Positions 37,710-46,546 of a stretch of DNA of 64,000 nucleotides are shown here, piece by piece. The translations under genes were made by a program, and so were the position numbers. The stretch's first letter is position 1. Every line of letters begins with the position of its first letter. The notes under the pieces were generated by a model. That model searched no databases and was not told where the DNA came from. It worked only from the letters and a program-made list of their open reading frames with translations. The stretch is from Falsiphaeobacter marinintestinus (GTDB lineage Bacteria > Pseudomonadota > Alphaproteobacteria > Rhodobacterales > Rhodobacteraceae), in contig NZ_VOGO01000014.1 in assembly GCF_007923355.1 (NCBI RefSeq), positions 29,743 through 93,742 on the forward strand, written 5' to 3'.

Positions 37710-38317
37710 CCGAGCCGTTTACTGTTGCCATTGATGGTCCTGCCGCTGCTGGAAAGGGCACCATATCGCGTGCAGTTGCTGATCATTTCGGGTTTGCGCA
37801 TCTGGACACCGGGCTGCTTTACCGCGCAGTCGGGGCCCGGATGCTGGACGGTGTCGATCCTGTTACGGCGGCGATGGCATTGCAGGCGAATGATCTGCAA
37901 GCCCGCGACCTGCGCACAGCCGAGGTTGCACAAGCCGCCAGCAAAGTCGCCGTAATCCCCGAGGTGCGCGCCGCCCTGATCGATTTCCAGCGCGCCTTTG
38001 CCCGCCGTGCGGGCGGAGCCGTTCTGGACGGGCGCGATATCGGGACGGTAATCTGCCCGCAGGCCGAGGCCAAGCTATTTGTGACCGCCAGTGTCGAGGT
38101 GCGTGCCCAACGCCGGTATCAAGAACTTGTCGACAAAGGCACCGTCACGTCTTTTGAAACGGTACTGGCCGACGTGAAGGCCCGCGATGCCCGCGACAGT
38201 GGGCGTGTGACCGCGCCCATGACGGCTGCACAGGACGCGATTTTGATCGACACATCCGAACTCAGCATCGAACAGGCGGTTGCCACAGCCATCGCAGCTG
38301 TGAAAGACTGCCATTAA
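37706..38317 (+). CDS. cmk: Cytidylate kinase
   Basis: A 203-residue nucleoside monophosphate kinase with Walker [15 protein letters not shown], the CMP-binding [11 protein letters not shown] and [20 protein letters not shown], and the lid segment ARDARDSGR. It phosphorylates CMP/dCMP. The start is ATG 37706, which overlaps the preceding stop (ATGA); ATG 37694 is also in frame. cmk is usually followed directly by rpsA, but here about 3.6 kb of other genes intervenes. Confidence 0.95.
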   Translation: MTEPFTVAIDGPAAAGKGTISRAVADHFGFAHLDTGLLYRAVGARMLDGVDPVTAAMALQANDLQARDLRTAEVAQAASKVAVIPEVRAALIDFQRAFARRAGGAVLDGRDIGTVICPQAEAKLFVTASVEVRAQRRYQELVDKGTVTSFETVLADVKARDARDSGRVTAPMTAAQDAILIDTSELSIEQAVATAIAAVKDCH

Positions 38318-38336
38318 CAGGTTAATGGAGGGTCCC

Positions 38337-39335
38337 ATGCAAAAACGTGAACTCGGACGGGGCGGCACCCGGATTTCGCCCATCGGGATCGGCGCCATGT
38401 CGTTCACCAGCTTTTACGGGCCTACGAGTGTGGCGGAGAGCCACGCCATTCTGGACGTGGCGCGCGAGCTGGGTGTCAGCCATATCGACACCTCCAATGT
38501 CTATGGCATGGGCAAATCGGAAAACGCGATTGGCAGCTACCTTGCCGCAAACCCGGCTGCGCGGGACGATTTCACCATCGCGACCAAGGCCGGGATCGCC
38601 CGCGATTCTGACGGCAATCGGTACTACAATAATACCGCCGATTATTTTGAGGCCGAACTGGACGGGTCGCTTCAAAAGCTGGGCGTCGATTGCGTGGATT
38701 TGTTCTATGCGCACCGCCGTGATGCGGACATGCCCATCGAAGAGGCCGCCGGCAACCTTGCCCGGCTGGTAGAAAAAGGCAAAACCCGCGCCATCGGTTT
38801 CTCCGAGATTGCACCCTCCAGCCTGCGCCGCGCCGTAGCCGAACATCCCGTCGCTGCCGTTCAATCCGAATATTCGTTGTCTACGCGCGCGCCCGAACTT
38901 GGGCTGGTGCAGACATGCGCCGAACTGGGCACCGCGCTGGTCGCGTTTTCACCGGTAGGGCGGTCGTTGCTGACGGACAACCCGCTGCCTGCCGAGGCTA
39001 TTGCGGATTTGCCGTTCCTGTCCGGAAACCCGCGGTTCATGGAGCCGAACTTCAGCGCCAACATAAAGATCACCGACGCATACCGAGCCCTTGCGGCCGA
39101 TATGGGCGTCAGCACAGCGGCCCTGTCGATGGCATGGTTGCTGCATCAGGGCGACCATGTAATCCCGATCCCGGGCACTCGGTCAGTCAGCCATTTCCGC
39201 GAACTGGCTGCGGGTATGGATATAGCACTGAGTGCTGACGATCTTGCGGCAATCGAACAGGTGCTGCCGGTGGGTTGGGCGCATGGCGACCGATACAATG
39301 CTGATCAGTGGGTCGGCCCGGAACGGTTCTGCTAG
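38337..39335 (+). CDS. Aldo/keto reductase
   Basis: A 332-residue (beta/alpha)8 NADPH reductase. The catalytic tetrad is visible: Asp and Tyr in HIDTSNVYGMGKSE, Lys in IATKAGIA and His in FYAHRRD. PIPGTRSVSHFREL binds the cofactor phosphate. It resembles the YajO/Tas group acting on carbonyls. GGAGGG lies just before ATG 38337, so the slightly longer frame is rejected. It is the first gene of the insert between cmk and rpsA. Confidence 0.9.
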   Translation: MQKRELGRGGTRISPIGIGAMSFTSFYGPTSVAESHAILDVARELGVSHIDTSNVYGMGKSENAIGSYLAANPAARDDFTIATKAGIARDSDGNRYYNNTADYFEAELDGSLQKLGVDCVDLFYAHRRDADMPIEEAAGNLARLVEKGKTRAIGFSEIAPSSLRRAVAEHPVAAVQSEYSLSTRAPELGLVQTCAELGTALVAFSPVGRSLLTDNPLPAEAIADLPFLSGNPRFMEPNFSANIKITDAYRALAADMGVSTAALSMAWLLHQGDHVIPIPGTRSVSHFRELAAGMDIALSADDLAAIEQVLPVGWAHGDRYNADQWVGPERFC

Positions 39336-39373
39336 GTCCGGGTACAGCTGCCAACGTTCCCGAAAACGAAAAG

Positions 39374-39403
39374 GGCCGTCGCCTGATTTGTCAGATGACG
39401 GCC
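39374..39403 (+). terminator. Terminator hairpin after the aldo/keto reductase
   Basis: GGCCGTC pairs with GACGGCC and, after a two-base internal mismatch, CTGA with TCAG, with loop TTTG; TTGTCTATTCT follows. It ends the plus-strand unit and faces the minus-strand peroxiredoxin-like gene. Confidence 0.7.
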
Positions 39404-39448
39404 TTGTCTATTCTATGGTCATAAACACATACAAAGTGCGTGCAGCTG

Positions 39449-39967
39449 TCAGGCGGTTCCCCGGACGGGTCGATTGTTGTCGATGTTGAACTTCATTCCA
39501 TCCAACAGCTCTTCCAGATCAGGCCGCGCGGCGGGGCCATTGGAAATTTCGACAAGCATCAGCGTCCCATCTGGCCGAATTCCAAAAGCGCCGGGCTCAG
39601 CAAACAAACCGGTTGTTTCTGCCTCGGAAAGCGGTTCCGAAACGTAAAGACCAAGGGATCGCATCTGCGCTTCGGTCATGCCATGGCAAAGGTCAAAGTC
39701 CCACCCGAACTCTTCCTTGTCTGCCTGGGCTTTCTCTTTGGTATCGGCCGAGACAACCACGACATCCATCGCGTCAAGCCAAGCAGGCAATACGGCGTTA
39801 AGCTTGTTCAGAAACCGCTTGCACCGGGGGCAGTGCCGTCCGCGATATACAAACAACATAGTCCAGCGATCTTTGGGCTGGCCGACCGAAATCGATCTCT
39901 GGCAATCGGCGATGGGAAAGCTCAGCGTATCGACCGGCGCGCCGACCCGAGGTTTTGTTGCGGTCAT
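39449..39967 (-). CDS. Peroxiredoxin-like (AhpC/TSA fold) protein
   Basis: A 172-residue thioredoxin-fold protein. FVYRGRHCPRCKRFLNKL places a CxxC pair where classical peroxiredoxins have one peroxidatic Cys, so it may act as a thiol oxidoreductase. VVVSADTKEKAQADKEEFGWDFDL matches the redoxin core. No signal peptide. It is convergent with the aldo/keto reductase gene and 110 bases downstream of the HxlR-type regulator. Confidence 0.83.
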   Translation of the reverse strand: MTATKPRVGAPVDTLSFPIADCQRSISVGQPKDRWTMLFVYRGRHCPRCKRFLNKLNAVLPAWLDAMDVVVVSADTKEKAQADKEEFGWDFDLCHGMTEAQMRSLGLYVSEPLSEAETTGLFAEPGAFGIRPDGTLMLVEISNGPAARPDLEELLDGMKFNIDNNRPVRGTA

Positions 39968-40077
39968 GTGGTATCCTAACTGTGTTCACAAATCATCTTG
40001 CACGGGTGAGAGTTGGAAAAACCCCGACATCCACGCTTGTATAGCGGTCCATGTGGTAAGTCACAAAAGCAACGCGA

Positions 40078-40458
40078 TCACGCGCTTTTCTTCTGCGCCT
40101 CGGTCTGTTCGTCATAAGCGGCGCGGGCGGTGTCGATGTTGGGCAGGTTGTCCAGCGCCCACATCCCGATGGCCTTAACCGGTTCGCGAAACGATTCACC
40201 CAGCGGGGTCAGCGCATATTCGACCTTGGGCGGAATTGTCGGATAATACGTGCGGCTGACCAGCCCGTCGCGTTCCAGTTCGCGCAAGGTCAGGCTGAGC
40301 ATCCGTTGCGAAATCCCCAGATGGCGTTTCAATTCGTTGAACCGCAGCACGCCGTATTGCGCCAAGGATATCACGATCAGCACGCTCCACCGGTCGCCGA
40401 CGCGCGACAGGACTTCGTTGATTCGTTTGCAATCGGGGCAGCTGGCGGTATCGGGCAT
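40078..40458 (-). CDS. HxlR-family transcriptional regulator
   Basis: A 126-residue winged-helix protein: CPDCKRINEVLSRVGDRWSVLIVISL, LRFNELKRHLGISQRMLSLTLRELERDGLV and YALTPLGESF are the HxlR pattern. N-terminal Cys7 and Cys10 could sense electrophiles or oxidants. It is divergent from a nitroreductase gene, a common arrangement in which the regulator controls the enzyme. Confidence 0.9.
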   Translation of the reverse strand: MPDTASCPDCKRINEVLSRVGDRWSVLIVISLAQYGVLRFNELKRHLGISQRMLSLTLRELERDGLVSRTYYPTIPPKVEYALTPLGESFREPVKAIGMWALDNLPNIDTARAAYDEQTEAQKKSA

Positions 40459-40472
40459 GGTGGTTCCTGTTC

Positions 40473-40538
40473 TGTAACCGGGTCTCAGAAATGTGCCTTC
40501 TTGCGGCCATTTAAGTATCGCTTATATCTCCGGTTACA
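40473..40538. promoter_or_regulatory. Paired half-sites between hxlR and nitroreductase genes
   Basis: TGTAACCGG (40473-40481) and CCGGTTACA (40530-40538) are perfect 9-base inverted copies separated by 48 bases in the 124-base divergent intergenic region. The geometry suggests two bound dimers or a looped complex of the adjacent HxlR-type regulator. Confidence 0.55.
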
Positions 40539-40582
40539 AATCTATACCACCTATTTGGCGATCTGCCTTGAAAGGACCACCG

Positions 40583-41224
40583 ATGTCGCAAAGCACCCTG
40601 ATGGAAAAGCTGAGCTGGCGCTATGCCACCAAGAAAATGGACCCCGAACAGGTCGTCCCGCAGGATAAGGTCGATCAGATCGTAGAGGCCGTTCGGATGG
40701 CTCCGACATCCAGCGGCACACAGCCGTTCGAACTGTTCGTGATCACCAACCCCGGTATTCGCGCCGAGATTCGCAAAGTGGCCTGGGATCAGTCGCCAAT
40801 CACCGAAGGGTCGCATCTGCTGGTGTTTGCAGCATGGGACAATTATTCGGCTGATCGCATTGATGCCGTGACGGCGCAGATGACGGACGAGCGCGGTGAA
40901 ATCCCGATGTTGAACCAGTATTACGACAACCTGAAGGCCAAGTATCTGCCGCGCGATGAAACCGTGAACCATGATCACGCGGCCCGTCAGGCCTATATCG
41001 CGCTGGGCTTTGCCCTTGCTGCGGCGGCAGAACTGGGCGTCGACAGCACCCCGATGGAAGGCTTCGACCCGGCCAAGGTCGACGAGATCCTGGGCCTGAA
41101 AGACCGTGGCCTGAGGTCGGTTCTGCTGTTGCCGCTTGGATATCGTCAGGCCGATGGCGATTGGCTGCTGCCGATGAAGAAGGTGCGCAAAGCCAGCGAA
41201 ACCATGGTCACCTTGATTGACTAA
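40583..41224 (+). CDS. Nitroreductase-family NAD(P)H oxidoreductase
   Basis: A 213-residue flavoprotein resembling NfsB-type nitroreductases: RYATKKMDPEQ, RMAPTSSGTQPFELFVI (FMN-phosphate contacts), AYIALGFALAAAAELGVDSTPMEGFDP and LLPLGYRQADGDW. It reduces quinones or nitro compounds with an FMN cofactor. ATG 40583 has AAAGGA upstream. It is probably controlled by the divergent HxlR regulator. Confidence 0.9.
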   Translation: MSQSTLMEKLSWRYATKKMDPEQVVPQDKVDQIVEAVRMAPTSSGTQPFELFVITNPGIRAEIRKVAWDQSPITEGSHLLVFAAWDNYSADRIDAVTAQMTDERGEIPMLNQYYDNLKAKYLPRDETVNHDHAARQAYIALGFALAAAAELGVDSTPMEGFDPAKVDEILGLKDRGLRSVLLLPLGYRQADGDWLLPMKKVRKASETMVTLID

Positions 41225-41236
41225 ATAGCACTGTTG

Positions 41237-41275
41237 CAGTCGCGCGGAGGACAAATCCCGCGCGACTGGTTTCTG
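41237..41275 (+). terminator. Terminator after the nitroreductase gene
   Basis: A perfect 11-bp stem, CAGTCGCGCGG / CCGCGCGACTG, with a ten-base loop, then GTTTCTG. It begins 12 bases after the stop. Confidence 0.78.
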
Positions 41276-41484
41276 TTGATTTTCGGCTTGCGTCCCATAG
41301 GTATTGTTATGTTATAACATTGCTTAATAAGGATGGAGAACACTATGGCGGCGGTTTGGGCCAAGGTCGAAAACCCTCAACGCGTATCACGAGACACTGG
41401 CCTTATAGTTCGGTGTCTCATCAGCAGGCTCGCCCGCCTGACCCAATGCGATCCGGGGATGCCCCGATAGCGGGGGTGGGGCTG

Positions 41485-41739
41485 ATGACGATGCGGAACA
41501 TAAAATCAGGTCTGCCGCGTCGGAGGCGGTTTGGGAATGCGATGCGAGACTACGACGCGCTTCCATCTGACTTGCGTCACTGGCTATCGTCGGCCAGCCT
41601 GCCGTGGAGCCCGGCCTCGGCCCTGCGGATCTGGTCGAAAGCTGGCGGGTCGTCTGACCCGTCGCAGGCAATCGAGCGCTTGAATGCGGTGGAAAAAACC
41701 ATGTTGGACAAAGATCGTGGAATCTGGCGTTGCGGCTGA
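41485..41739 (+). CDS. Small basic protein, DUF6525-like
   Basis: An 84-residue cytoplasmic protein, basic at the N-terminus (SGLPRRRRFGNAMRDYDALP), with LRHWLSSASLPWSPASALRIW and a short C-terminal helix. It resembles small conserved proteins of Rhodobacterales that I associate with DUF6525; the function is unknown. Two close ATGs (41485, 41491) follow a G-rich ribosome-binding site. It lies just upstream of the rpsA promoter. Confidence 0.6.
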   Translation: MTMRNIKSGLPRRRRFGNAMRDYDALPSDLRHWLSSASLPWSPASALRIWSKAGGSSDPSQAIERLNAVEKTMLDKDRGIWRCG

Positions 41740-41745
41740 AATCCC

Positions 41746-41774
41746 TTGCTTTCCACGCAAACCGTGACTATACG
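41746..41774 (+). promoter_or_regulatory. Putative rpsA promoter
   Basis: TTGCTT (41746-41751) and TATACG (41769-41774), 17 bases apart, form a good sigma-70 promoter. The transcript would have a leader of about 160 bases before rpsA. Confidence 0.55.
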
Positions 41775-41821
41775 GCCTCCGTCGACAAGGCGGGTAACGC
41801 CAATAAACATAAGAGACGAGC

Positions 41822-41843
41822 AGGGTCGGGGAATACCGGCCCT
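41822..41843 (+). other. Hairpin in the rpsA leader
   Basis: AGGGTCGG pairs with CCGGCCCT (one G-T pair) around a six-base loop, followed by a T-rich stretch. It lies inside the predicted rpsA leader and could be an attenuator or an S1 autoregulation site. Confidence 0.4.
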
Positions 41844-41940
41844 CTTTGTGTTATCGGACCGTCTGACCAACGAAATCTCGAAGACCGGCGGAGACAACCG
41901 CACGGCCAGTCAAACACTTGTAAAGGAAACCTGAGACCAC

Positions 41941-43623
41941 ATGGCTCAAAACGTATCAATGGAGGACTTCGAAGCCCTTCTGAATGAAAGCTTCGAAATG
42001 GACACACCGACCGAAGGGTCGGTTGTCAAAGGCAAGGTCATCGCAATCGAAGCGGGACAAGCCATCATCGACGTCGGCTATAAAATGGAAGGCCGCGTTG
42101 ATCTGAAAGAATTCGCAAATCCTGGCGAAGCCCCTGATATCGCTGCTGGCGACGAGGTAGAAGTCTATCTGCGCTCAGCCGAAAACGCGCGTGGCGAAGC
42201 TGTCATCTCGCGCGAGATGGCCCGCCGCGAAGAAGCATGGGACCGCCTGGAAAAAGCATATGCCGACGACCAGCGTGTCGAAGGTGCGATCTTTGGCCGT
42301 GTCAAAGGTGGTTTCACCGTCGATCTGGGCGGCGCAGTTGCGTTCCTTCCCGGCTCGCAGGTCGATGTGCGCCCCGTGCGCGACGCTGGCCCGCTGATGG
42401 GGCTGAAGCAGCCGTTCCAGATTTTGAAAATGGACCGTCGCCGTGGCAACATCGTTGTATCGCGTCGTGCCATCCTTGAAGAATCACGTGCCGAACAGCG
42501 TGCCGAAGTTATCGGCAACCTGACCGAAGGTCAGGCAGTTGACGGTGTGGTCAAGAACATCACCGAATACGGTGCGTTTGTTGATCTGGGCGGCGTTGAC
42601 GGGCTGTTGCACGTCACCGACATGGCATGGCGCCGTGTGAACCATCCTTCGGAAATCCTGTCGATCGGTGAAACCGTTAAGGTTCAGGTCATCAAGATCA
42701 ACAAGGAAACCCACCGCATCAGCCTGGGCATGAAGCAGTTGCAGGAAGATCCGTGGGATCTGGTGGCCGTCAAGTACCCGCTGGCGTCGGTCCACAAGGG
42801 TCGCGTCACCAACATCACCGATTACGGCGCATTCGTCGAATTGGAAGCTGGTGTCGAAGGTCTGGTGCACGTTTCGGAAATGTCCTGGACCAAGAAAAAC
42901 GTCCACCCTGGCAAGATCGTTTCGACCAGCCAGGAAGTCGACGTCATGGTGCTGGAAATCGATCCCGCCAAACGCCGCGTGTCGCTTGGTCTCAAGCAAA
43001 CTCAGCGCAACCCGTGGGAAGTGTTCGCCGAAACCCATCCGATGGGCACCGAGGTCGAAGGCGAAGTCAAGAACATCACCGAATTCGGTCTGTTTGTTGG
43101 CCTGCCGGGGGATATCGACGGCATGGTTCACCTGTCCGACCTGTCATGGGACGAGCGCGGTGAAGACGCCATCCAGAACTATCGCAAGGGCGACATGGTC
43201 CATGCAGTGGTTTCGGAAGTCGACACCGACAAGGAACGCATCTCGCTGTCGATCAAGAACGTCGGTGGCGACAAGTTCGCTGAAGCCGTTGGTGGCGTGA
43301 AGCGTGGCTCGATCATCACCGTTGGCGTTACCGCGATCGAAGATGGCGGCATCGAGGTGGAATTCGAAGGCATGAAATCCTTCATCCGCCGTTCGGACCT
43401 CTCGCGCGACCGTGCAGAGCAGCGTCCTGAGCGTTTCTCGGTTGGCGATAAGGTCGACGTGCGGGTCACAAACGTGGACAGCAAAACACGCCGTCTGGGT
43501 CTGTCGATCAAAGCACGCGAGATCGCCGAAGAGAAGGAAGCCGTTCAGCAGTACGGTTCGTCCGACTCGGGTGCGTCGCTGGGCGACATCCTGGGCGCTG
43601 CCCTGAAAACGGGCGACGAATAA
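41941..43623 (+). CDS. rpsA: 30S ribosomal protein S1
   Basis: A 560-residue protein with six S1 (OB-fold) repeats; repeats three to five are the most regular, with GVVKNITEYGAFVDLGGVDGLLHVTDM, GRVTNITDYGAFVELEAGVEGLVHVSEM and GEVKNITEFGLFVGLPGDIDGMVHLSDL. S1 binds mRNA at the 30S platform and aids initiation on structured leaders. AAGGAAA precedes the ATG. It is followed by a terminator and then ihfB. Confidence 0.97.
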   Translation: MAQNVSMEDFEALLNESFEMDTPTEGSVVKGKVIAIEAGQAIIDVGYKMEGRVDLKEFANPGEAPDIAAGDEVEVYLRSAENARGEAVISREMARREEAWDRLEKAYADDQRVEGAIFGRVKGGFTVDLGGAVAFLPGSQVDVRPVRDAGPLMGLKQPFQILKMDRRRGNIVVSRRAILEESRAEQRAEVIGNLTEGQAVDGVVKNITEYGAFVDLGGVDGLLHVTDMAWRRVNHPSEILSIGETVKVQVIKINKETHRISLGMKQLQEDPWDLVAVKYPLASVHKGRVTNITDYGAFVELEAGVEGLVHVSEMSWTKKNVHPGKIVSTSQEVDVMVLEIDPAKRRVSLGLKQTQRNPWEVFAETHPMGTEVEGEVKNITEFGLFVGLPGDIDGMVHLSDLSWDERGEDAIQNYRKGDMVHAVVSEVDTDKERISLSIKNVGGDKFAEAVGGVKRGSIITVGVTAIEDGGIEVEFEGMKSFIRRSDLSRDRAEQRPERFSVGDKVDVRVTNVDSKTRRLGLSIKAREIAEEKEAVQQYGSSDSGASLGDILGAALKTGDE

Positions 43624-43651
43624 GCGTCGCGCCATCGAAACGAAGATTTGG

Positions 43652-43686
43652 AAAAGCCCCGTGCACTGCGCGGGGCTTTTTCTTTT
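43652..43686 (+). terminator. Rho-independent terminator of rpsA
   Basis: AAAAGCCCCG / CGGGGCTTTT forms a ten-bp stem with a nine-base loop, running into TTTTTCTTTT. Confidence 0.9.
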
Positions 43687-43784
43687 GGCCGAATCATCGC
43701 CCCGTGTACAGGACGCAAAACGTTTCGCAGTTGCCTGCTATCGCGGCGCTGGCTGGGGGGCAGGGTCTAACCATCAAAAATTTT

Positions 43785-43809
43785 GGGGGTTCTCCGGCGG
43801 AAAACCCCC
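43785..43809. other. Hairpin upstream of ihfB
   Basis: GGGGGTT and AACCCCC close a stem that continues, after one mismatch, with TCC/GGA around a three-base loop. It lies about 95 bases before ihfB, in a 280-base gap that otherwise holds the rpsA terminator and an AT-rich stretch with a TATAGT element (43852) that may be the ihfB -10 region. Confidence 0.4.
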
Positions 43810-43903
43810 GATATTGATATTCTTTCTGTTTTAAGGAATTGATTTTGTTCCTATAGTCTTTGGAACTGTTGCTCGCCGCCTTGGCCTTGGGAGGGGTACA
43901 CGC

Positions 43904-44185
43904 ATGATCCGTTCGGAACTGATCCAGAAAATCGCCGACGAAAATCCTCACCTGTACCAGCGGGATGTCGAGCGCATTGTGAATACGGTCTTCGAAGAAG
44001 TGACCGACGCCATGGCGCGCGGCGACCGGGTGGAACTGCGCGGGTTCGGCGCGTTCTCGGTCAAACAGCGCGACGCGCGGATTGGTCGCAATCCCAGAAC
44101 CGGCGAAACAGTGCATGTCGAAGAGAAGCATGTGCCGTTCTTCAAGACCGGTAAGTTGTTGCGAGACCGTCTGAACGGAAAGTAA
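43904..44185 (+). CDS. ihfB: Integration host factor subunit beta
   Basis: A 93-residue HU/IHF-fold DNA-bending protein. [37 protein letters not shown] and the beta-arm [18 protein letters not shown] with the intercalating Pro are present. It forms a heterodimer with IhfA. Its stop is close to the lapA-like gene start. Confidence 0.96.
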   Translation: MIRSELIQKIADENPHLYQRDVERIVNTVFEEVTDAMARGDRVELRGFGAFSVKQRDARIGRNPRTGETVHVEEKHVPFFKTGKLLRDRLNGK

Positions 44186-44189
44186 ATTG

Positions 44190-44540
44190 ATGCGCTACAT
44201 TCGCTATGCGTTCCTGGCAGCACTTGGGATCATTCTGATCTCGGTGTCACTGGCGAACCGTGAACTTGTCACTCTGAAACTTATGCCTGCTGATTTGGCC
44301 GGATTGGCTGGATTTAATTTCACCATCGCCATGCCATTGTTCGTGGTTGTTCTTGGCGGTATCGCGCTTGGGCTGGTAATCGGTTTCCTGTGGGAATGGA
44401 TGCGCGAGCATCATCTGCGCCGCGAGGCCACGAAGAAAACCCGCGAAGTCCGCAAGCTGGAACGGGAAGTCTCACGCCTTAAGGATCAGAAGAACGAAGG
44501 CAAAGACGACGTTCTGGCGATCCTCGACGAAGCCAGCTGA
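44190..44540 (+). CDS. LapA-domain (DUF1049) membrane protein
   Basis: A 116-residue protein with two helices ([18 protein letters not shown] and [20 protein letters not shown]) and a charged coiled-coil tail ([24 protein letters not shown]). This is the LapA/YciS type, linked in enterobacteria to LPS assembly regulation. It lies between ihfB and trpF and is probably cotranscribed with both. Confidence 0.87.
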   Translation: MRYIRYAFLAALGIILISVSLANRELVTLKLMPADLAGLAGFNFTIAMPLFVVVLGGIALGLVIGFLWEWMREHHLRREATKKTREVRKLEREVSRLKDQKNEGKDDVLAILDEAS

Positions 44541-44547
44541 GTCTGTG

Positions 44548-45210
44548 ATGTCTTCCAAGGTCCAGGTGAAAATCTGTGGCTTGAGCACGGCTGCAGATAT
44601 CGACGCTGCGGTTGGTGCCGGGGCTCGGTATTTCGGGTTTGTATTCTTCTCAAAATCCCCCCGAAACGTGTCGGTTGAAGACGCAAGGCCGTTGGCGCTG
44701 TTGGTGCCCGAGGGCATTTGCAAGGTTGCCCTCACCGTGAATGCCGATGATGCGTTCCTTGATCGCCTGACCGGATCCGTGGCGCTGGACATGCTGCAAT
44801 TGCATGGCAGCGAATCGCCTGAACGGGTGGCCGAGGTTCGGTCGCGCTATGGCTTGCCTGTGATGAAAGCCGTGGGTGTTGCCGGGGCAGAGGATCTTGA
44901 AAACCTTGACCGGTACCTTGGCGTGGCCGACCAAATTTTGATCGATGCCAAACCGCCTAAAGGTGCTGCGCTTCCGGGCGGCAATGGCCTTGCCTTCGAG
45001 TGGCGCCTGATTGCCGGTCGACGCTGGCCGATCCCATGGATGCTTGCCGGGGGCCTGACACCCGCTAATGTCGGCGAGGCTATTCGATGCACGGGTGCGG
45101 TTCAGGTCGACGTCAGTTCAGGTGTCGAATCCGCTCCGGGTATCAAGGATGCTGCGAAAATTGCGGAATTTGTGCGCGCGACACAGGTGCCGAACTTACG
45201 AATTGCTTAA
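44548..45210 (+). CDS. trpF: Phosphoribosylanthranilate isomerase
   Basis: A 220-residue (beta/alpha)8 enzyme of tryptophan synthesis. The catalytic Cys is in [13 protein letters not shown], the catalytic Asp in LIDAKPP, and the phosphate loop in [17 protein letters not shown] and [15 protein letters not shown] 44545 directly before ATG 44548 is an alternative. trpB follows after one intervening gene. Confidence 0.95.
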   Translation: MSSKVQVKICGLSTAADIDAAVGAGARYFGFVFFSKSPRNVSVEDARPLALLVPEGICKVALTVNADDAFLDRLTGSVALDMLQLHGSESPERVAEVRSRYGLPVMKAVGVAGAEDLENLDRYLGVADQILIDAKPPKGAALPGGNGLAFEWRLIAGRRWPIPWMLAGGLTPANVGEAIRCTGAVQVDVSSGVESAPGIKDAAKIAEFVRATQVPNLRIA

Positions 45211-45268
45211 AACACCAAAGATACCGTCGGTGATCGATCTTTTGTCCCGGCCCCTGTAAGGAAACCAA

Positions 45269-46453
45269 ATGAGCGGTCCAGATACACTTATCCTGCATGT
45301 CGGATACGGCAAAACCGGGAGCAGTGCGTTGCAGTCATCTTTTGCACTCAGCCAGCAGGCCCTCGAAGCTGCGGGGATCTATTATCCATCTTCCGAACGG
45401 ACCGATGCGGCGCGTCAGGGGCAGATTACCAGCGGGAATGTTCCGGTCGACAAGGTGCTGCAGAAGTTCGATGAGGCTGCCGCCGAACGCCCCGGCGCCC
45501 GGGCTGTTCTGATGTCCAATGAAGGATTGTTTCAAGCCCTGCTGGCAAACGCGGGCTTGATCACCCAGCTCAAGCAACGCGGCGTGCGCACCAAGATCGT
45601 CCTCTACATCCGTGATCCGCTGAAGCATGCGATCTCTCTTTATGGTCAGGGTATCAAGCGTGGTGGCGAAACCGGGGATCTCGCCAATGCGGTGCTATCT
45701 TACCGGATGCCCCTGTTGGTGGGCCAGTTTCTGACGCGGATGGAACAGGTCGGCGCTGAAGTGTCGGTGTTGAATTACAGCCGGTGCAAAAAACAGCTGC
45801 TGTCCAGTTTCGCCAATGCCATCGGGGTGCCGGAAAGCGTGCTTGCGAAACCGCCGGTCGGTAACGTCAACCGATCTCTGACCCCAAGCGAATTGTTCGT
45901 TCAGCGGTGCTTTAACGAATTCTGGGGCGCCAGCAGCAGCAAGTTCGTGTCGGATGTACTGTGCAACAAACTGCCCGATCACAAGCCCGAGTCCCAGCCT
46001 TACATAAGTCGTGAGGTGTATCAGGCCTTCAAGGCCCAGATTCTGCCAATCTTGGCCGATCAAAATCGCCACCTTCCCCCTGAACAAGCCTATGTATTGG
46101 AAACCTATGAAGAGGTTTTTGGCGACGCGCCCAGTGATGAAGACCGGTTTTCGTTCACTGCAGATCAACTGAGGCTTTTGGTTCAATCCGTGTCGAATGA
46201 ATTTCCTGATCATGCGGCGGTCGGGCCATTCGGGGAACTCGTAGCCAAGGCAAAGCCAGGTTACGCACTAACCCGGGAAGATATGATTGTTCTGCGCCAA
46301 CTGCGCGGCACGCTAAAGCCCAACCGCCTTCCAGGGGCCCCAAAACCGAACCCGGGCGACCGGGGCCCGCGTCGTCCAAGGCCGGGTGGCCCGGGGCCGC
46401 GGGCTGGTGGCCCTATGCAGCGGGCGGCGGGACGCAACCGTCCGGGGCAATAG
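45269..46453 (+). CDS. Sulfotransferase-like P-loop protein with Pro/Gly/Arg tail
   Basis: A 394-residue protein. LILHVGYGKTGSSALQSSF is a 5'-phosphosulfate-binding loop and TKIVLYIRDPLKHAISLYGQG the 3'-phosphate (PAPS) motif of sulfotransferases, so sulfuryl transfer to a glycan or lipid is plausible. The last 50 residues are low-complexity Pro/Gly/Arg (GDRGPRRPRPGGPGPRAG). It separates trpF from trpB on the same strand; base composition matches its neighbours except for the tail. Confidence 0.75.
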   Translation: MSGPDTLILHVGYGKTGSSALQSSFALSQQALEAAGIYYPSSERTDAARQGQITSGNVPVDKVLQKFDEAAAERPGARAVLMSNEGLFQALLANAGLITQLKQRGVRTKIVLYIRDPLKHAISLYGQGIKRGGETGDLANAVLSYRMPLLVGQFLTRMEQVGAEVSVLNYSRCKKQLLSSFANAIGVPESVLAKPPVGNVNRSLTPSELFVQRCFNEFWGASSSKFVSDVLCNKLPDHKPESQPYISREVYQAFKAQILPILADQNRHLPPEQAYVLETYEEVFGDAPSDEDRFSFTADQLRLLVQSVSNEFPDHAAVGPFGELVAKAKPGYALTREDMIVLRQLRGTLKPNRLPGAPKPNPGDRGPRRPRPGGPGPRAGGPMQRAAGRNRPGQ

Positions 46454-46546
46454 GACCGGTCGGTTGACCGTGTGAAATTCGCTGTGCTCTGCTTTACCCC
46501 GACCTAGTTTGCTCTTAAACGCAATGTGATCCTTCAGGAGGTTTCC

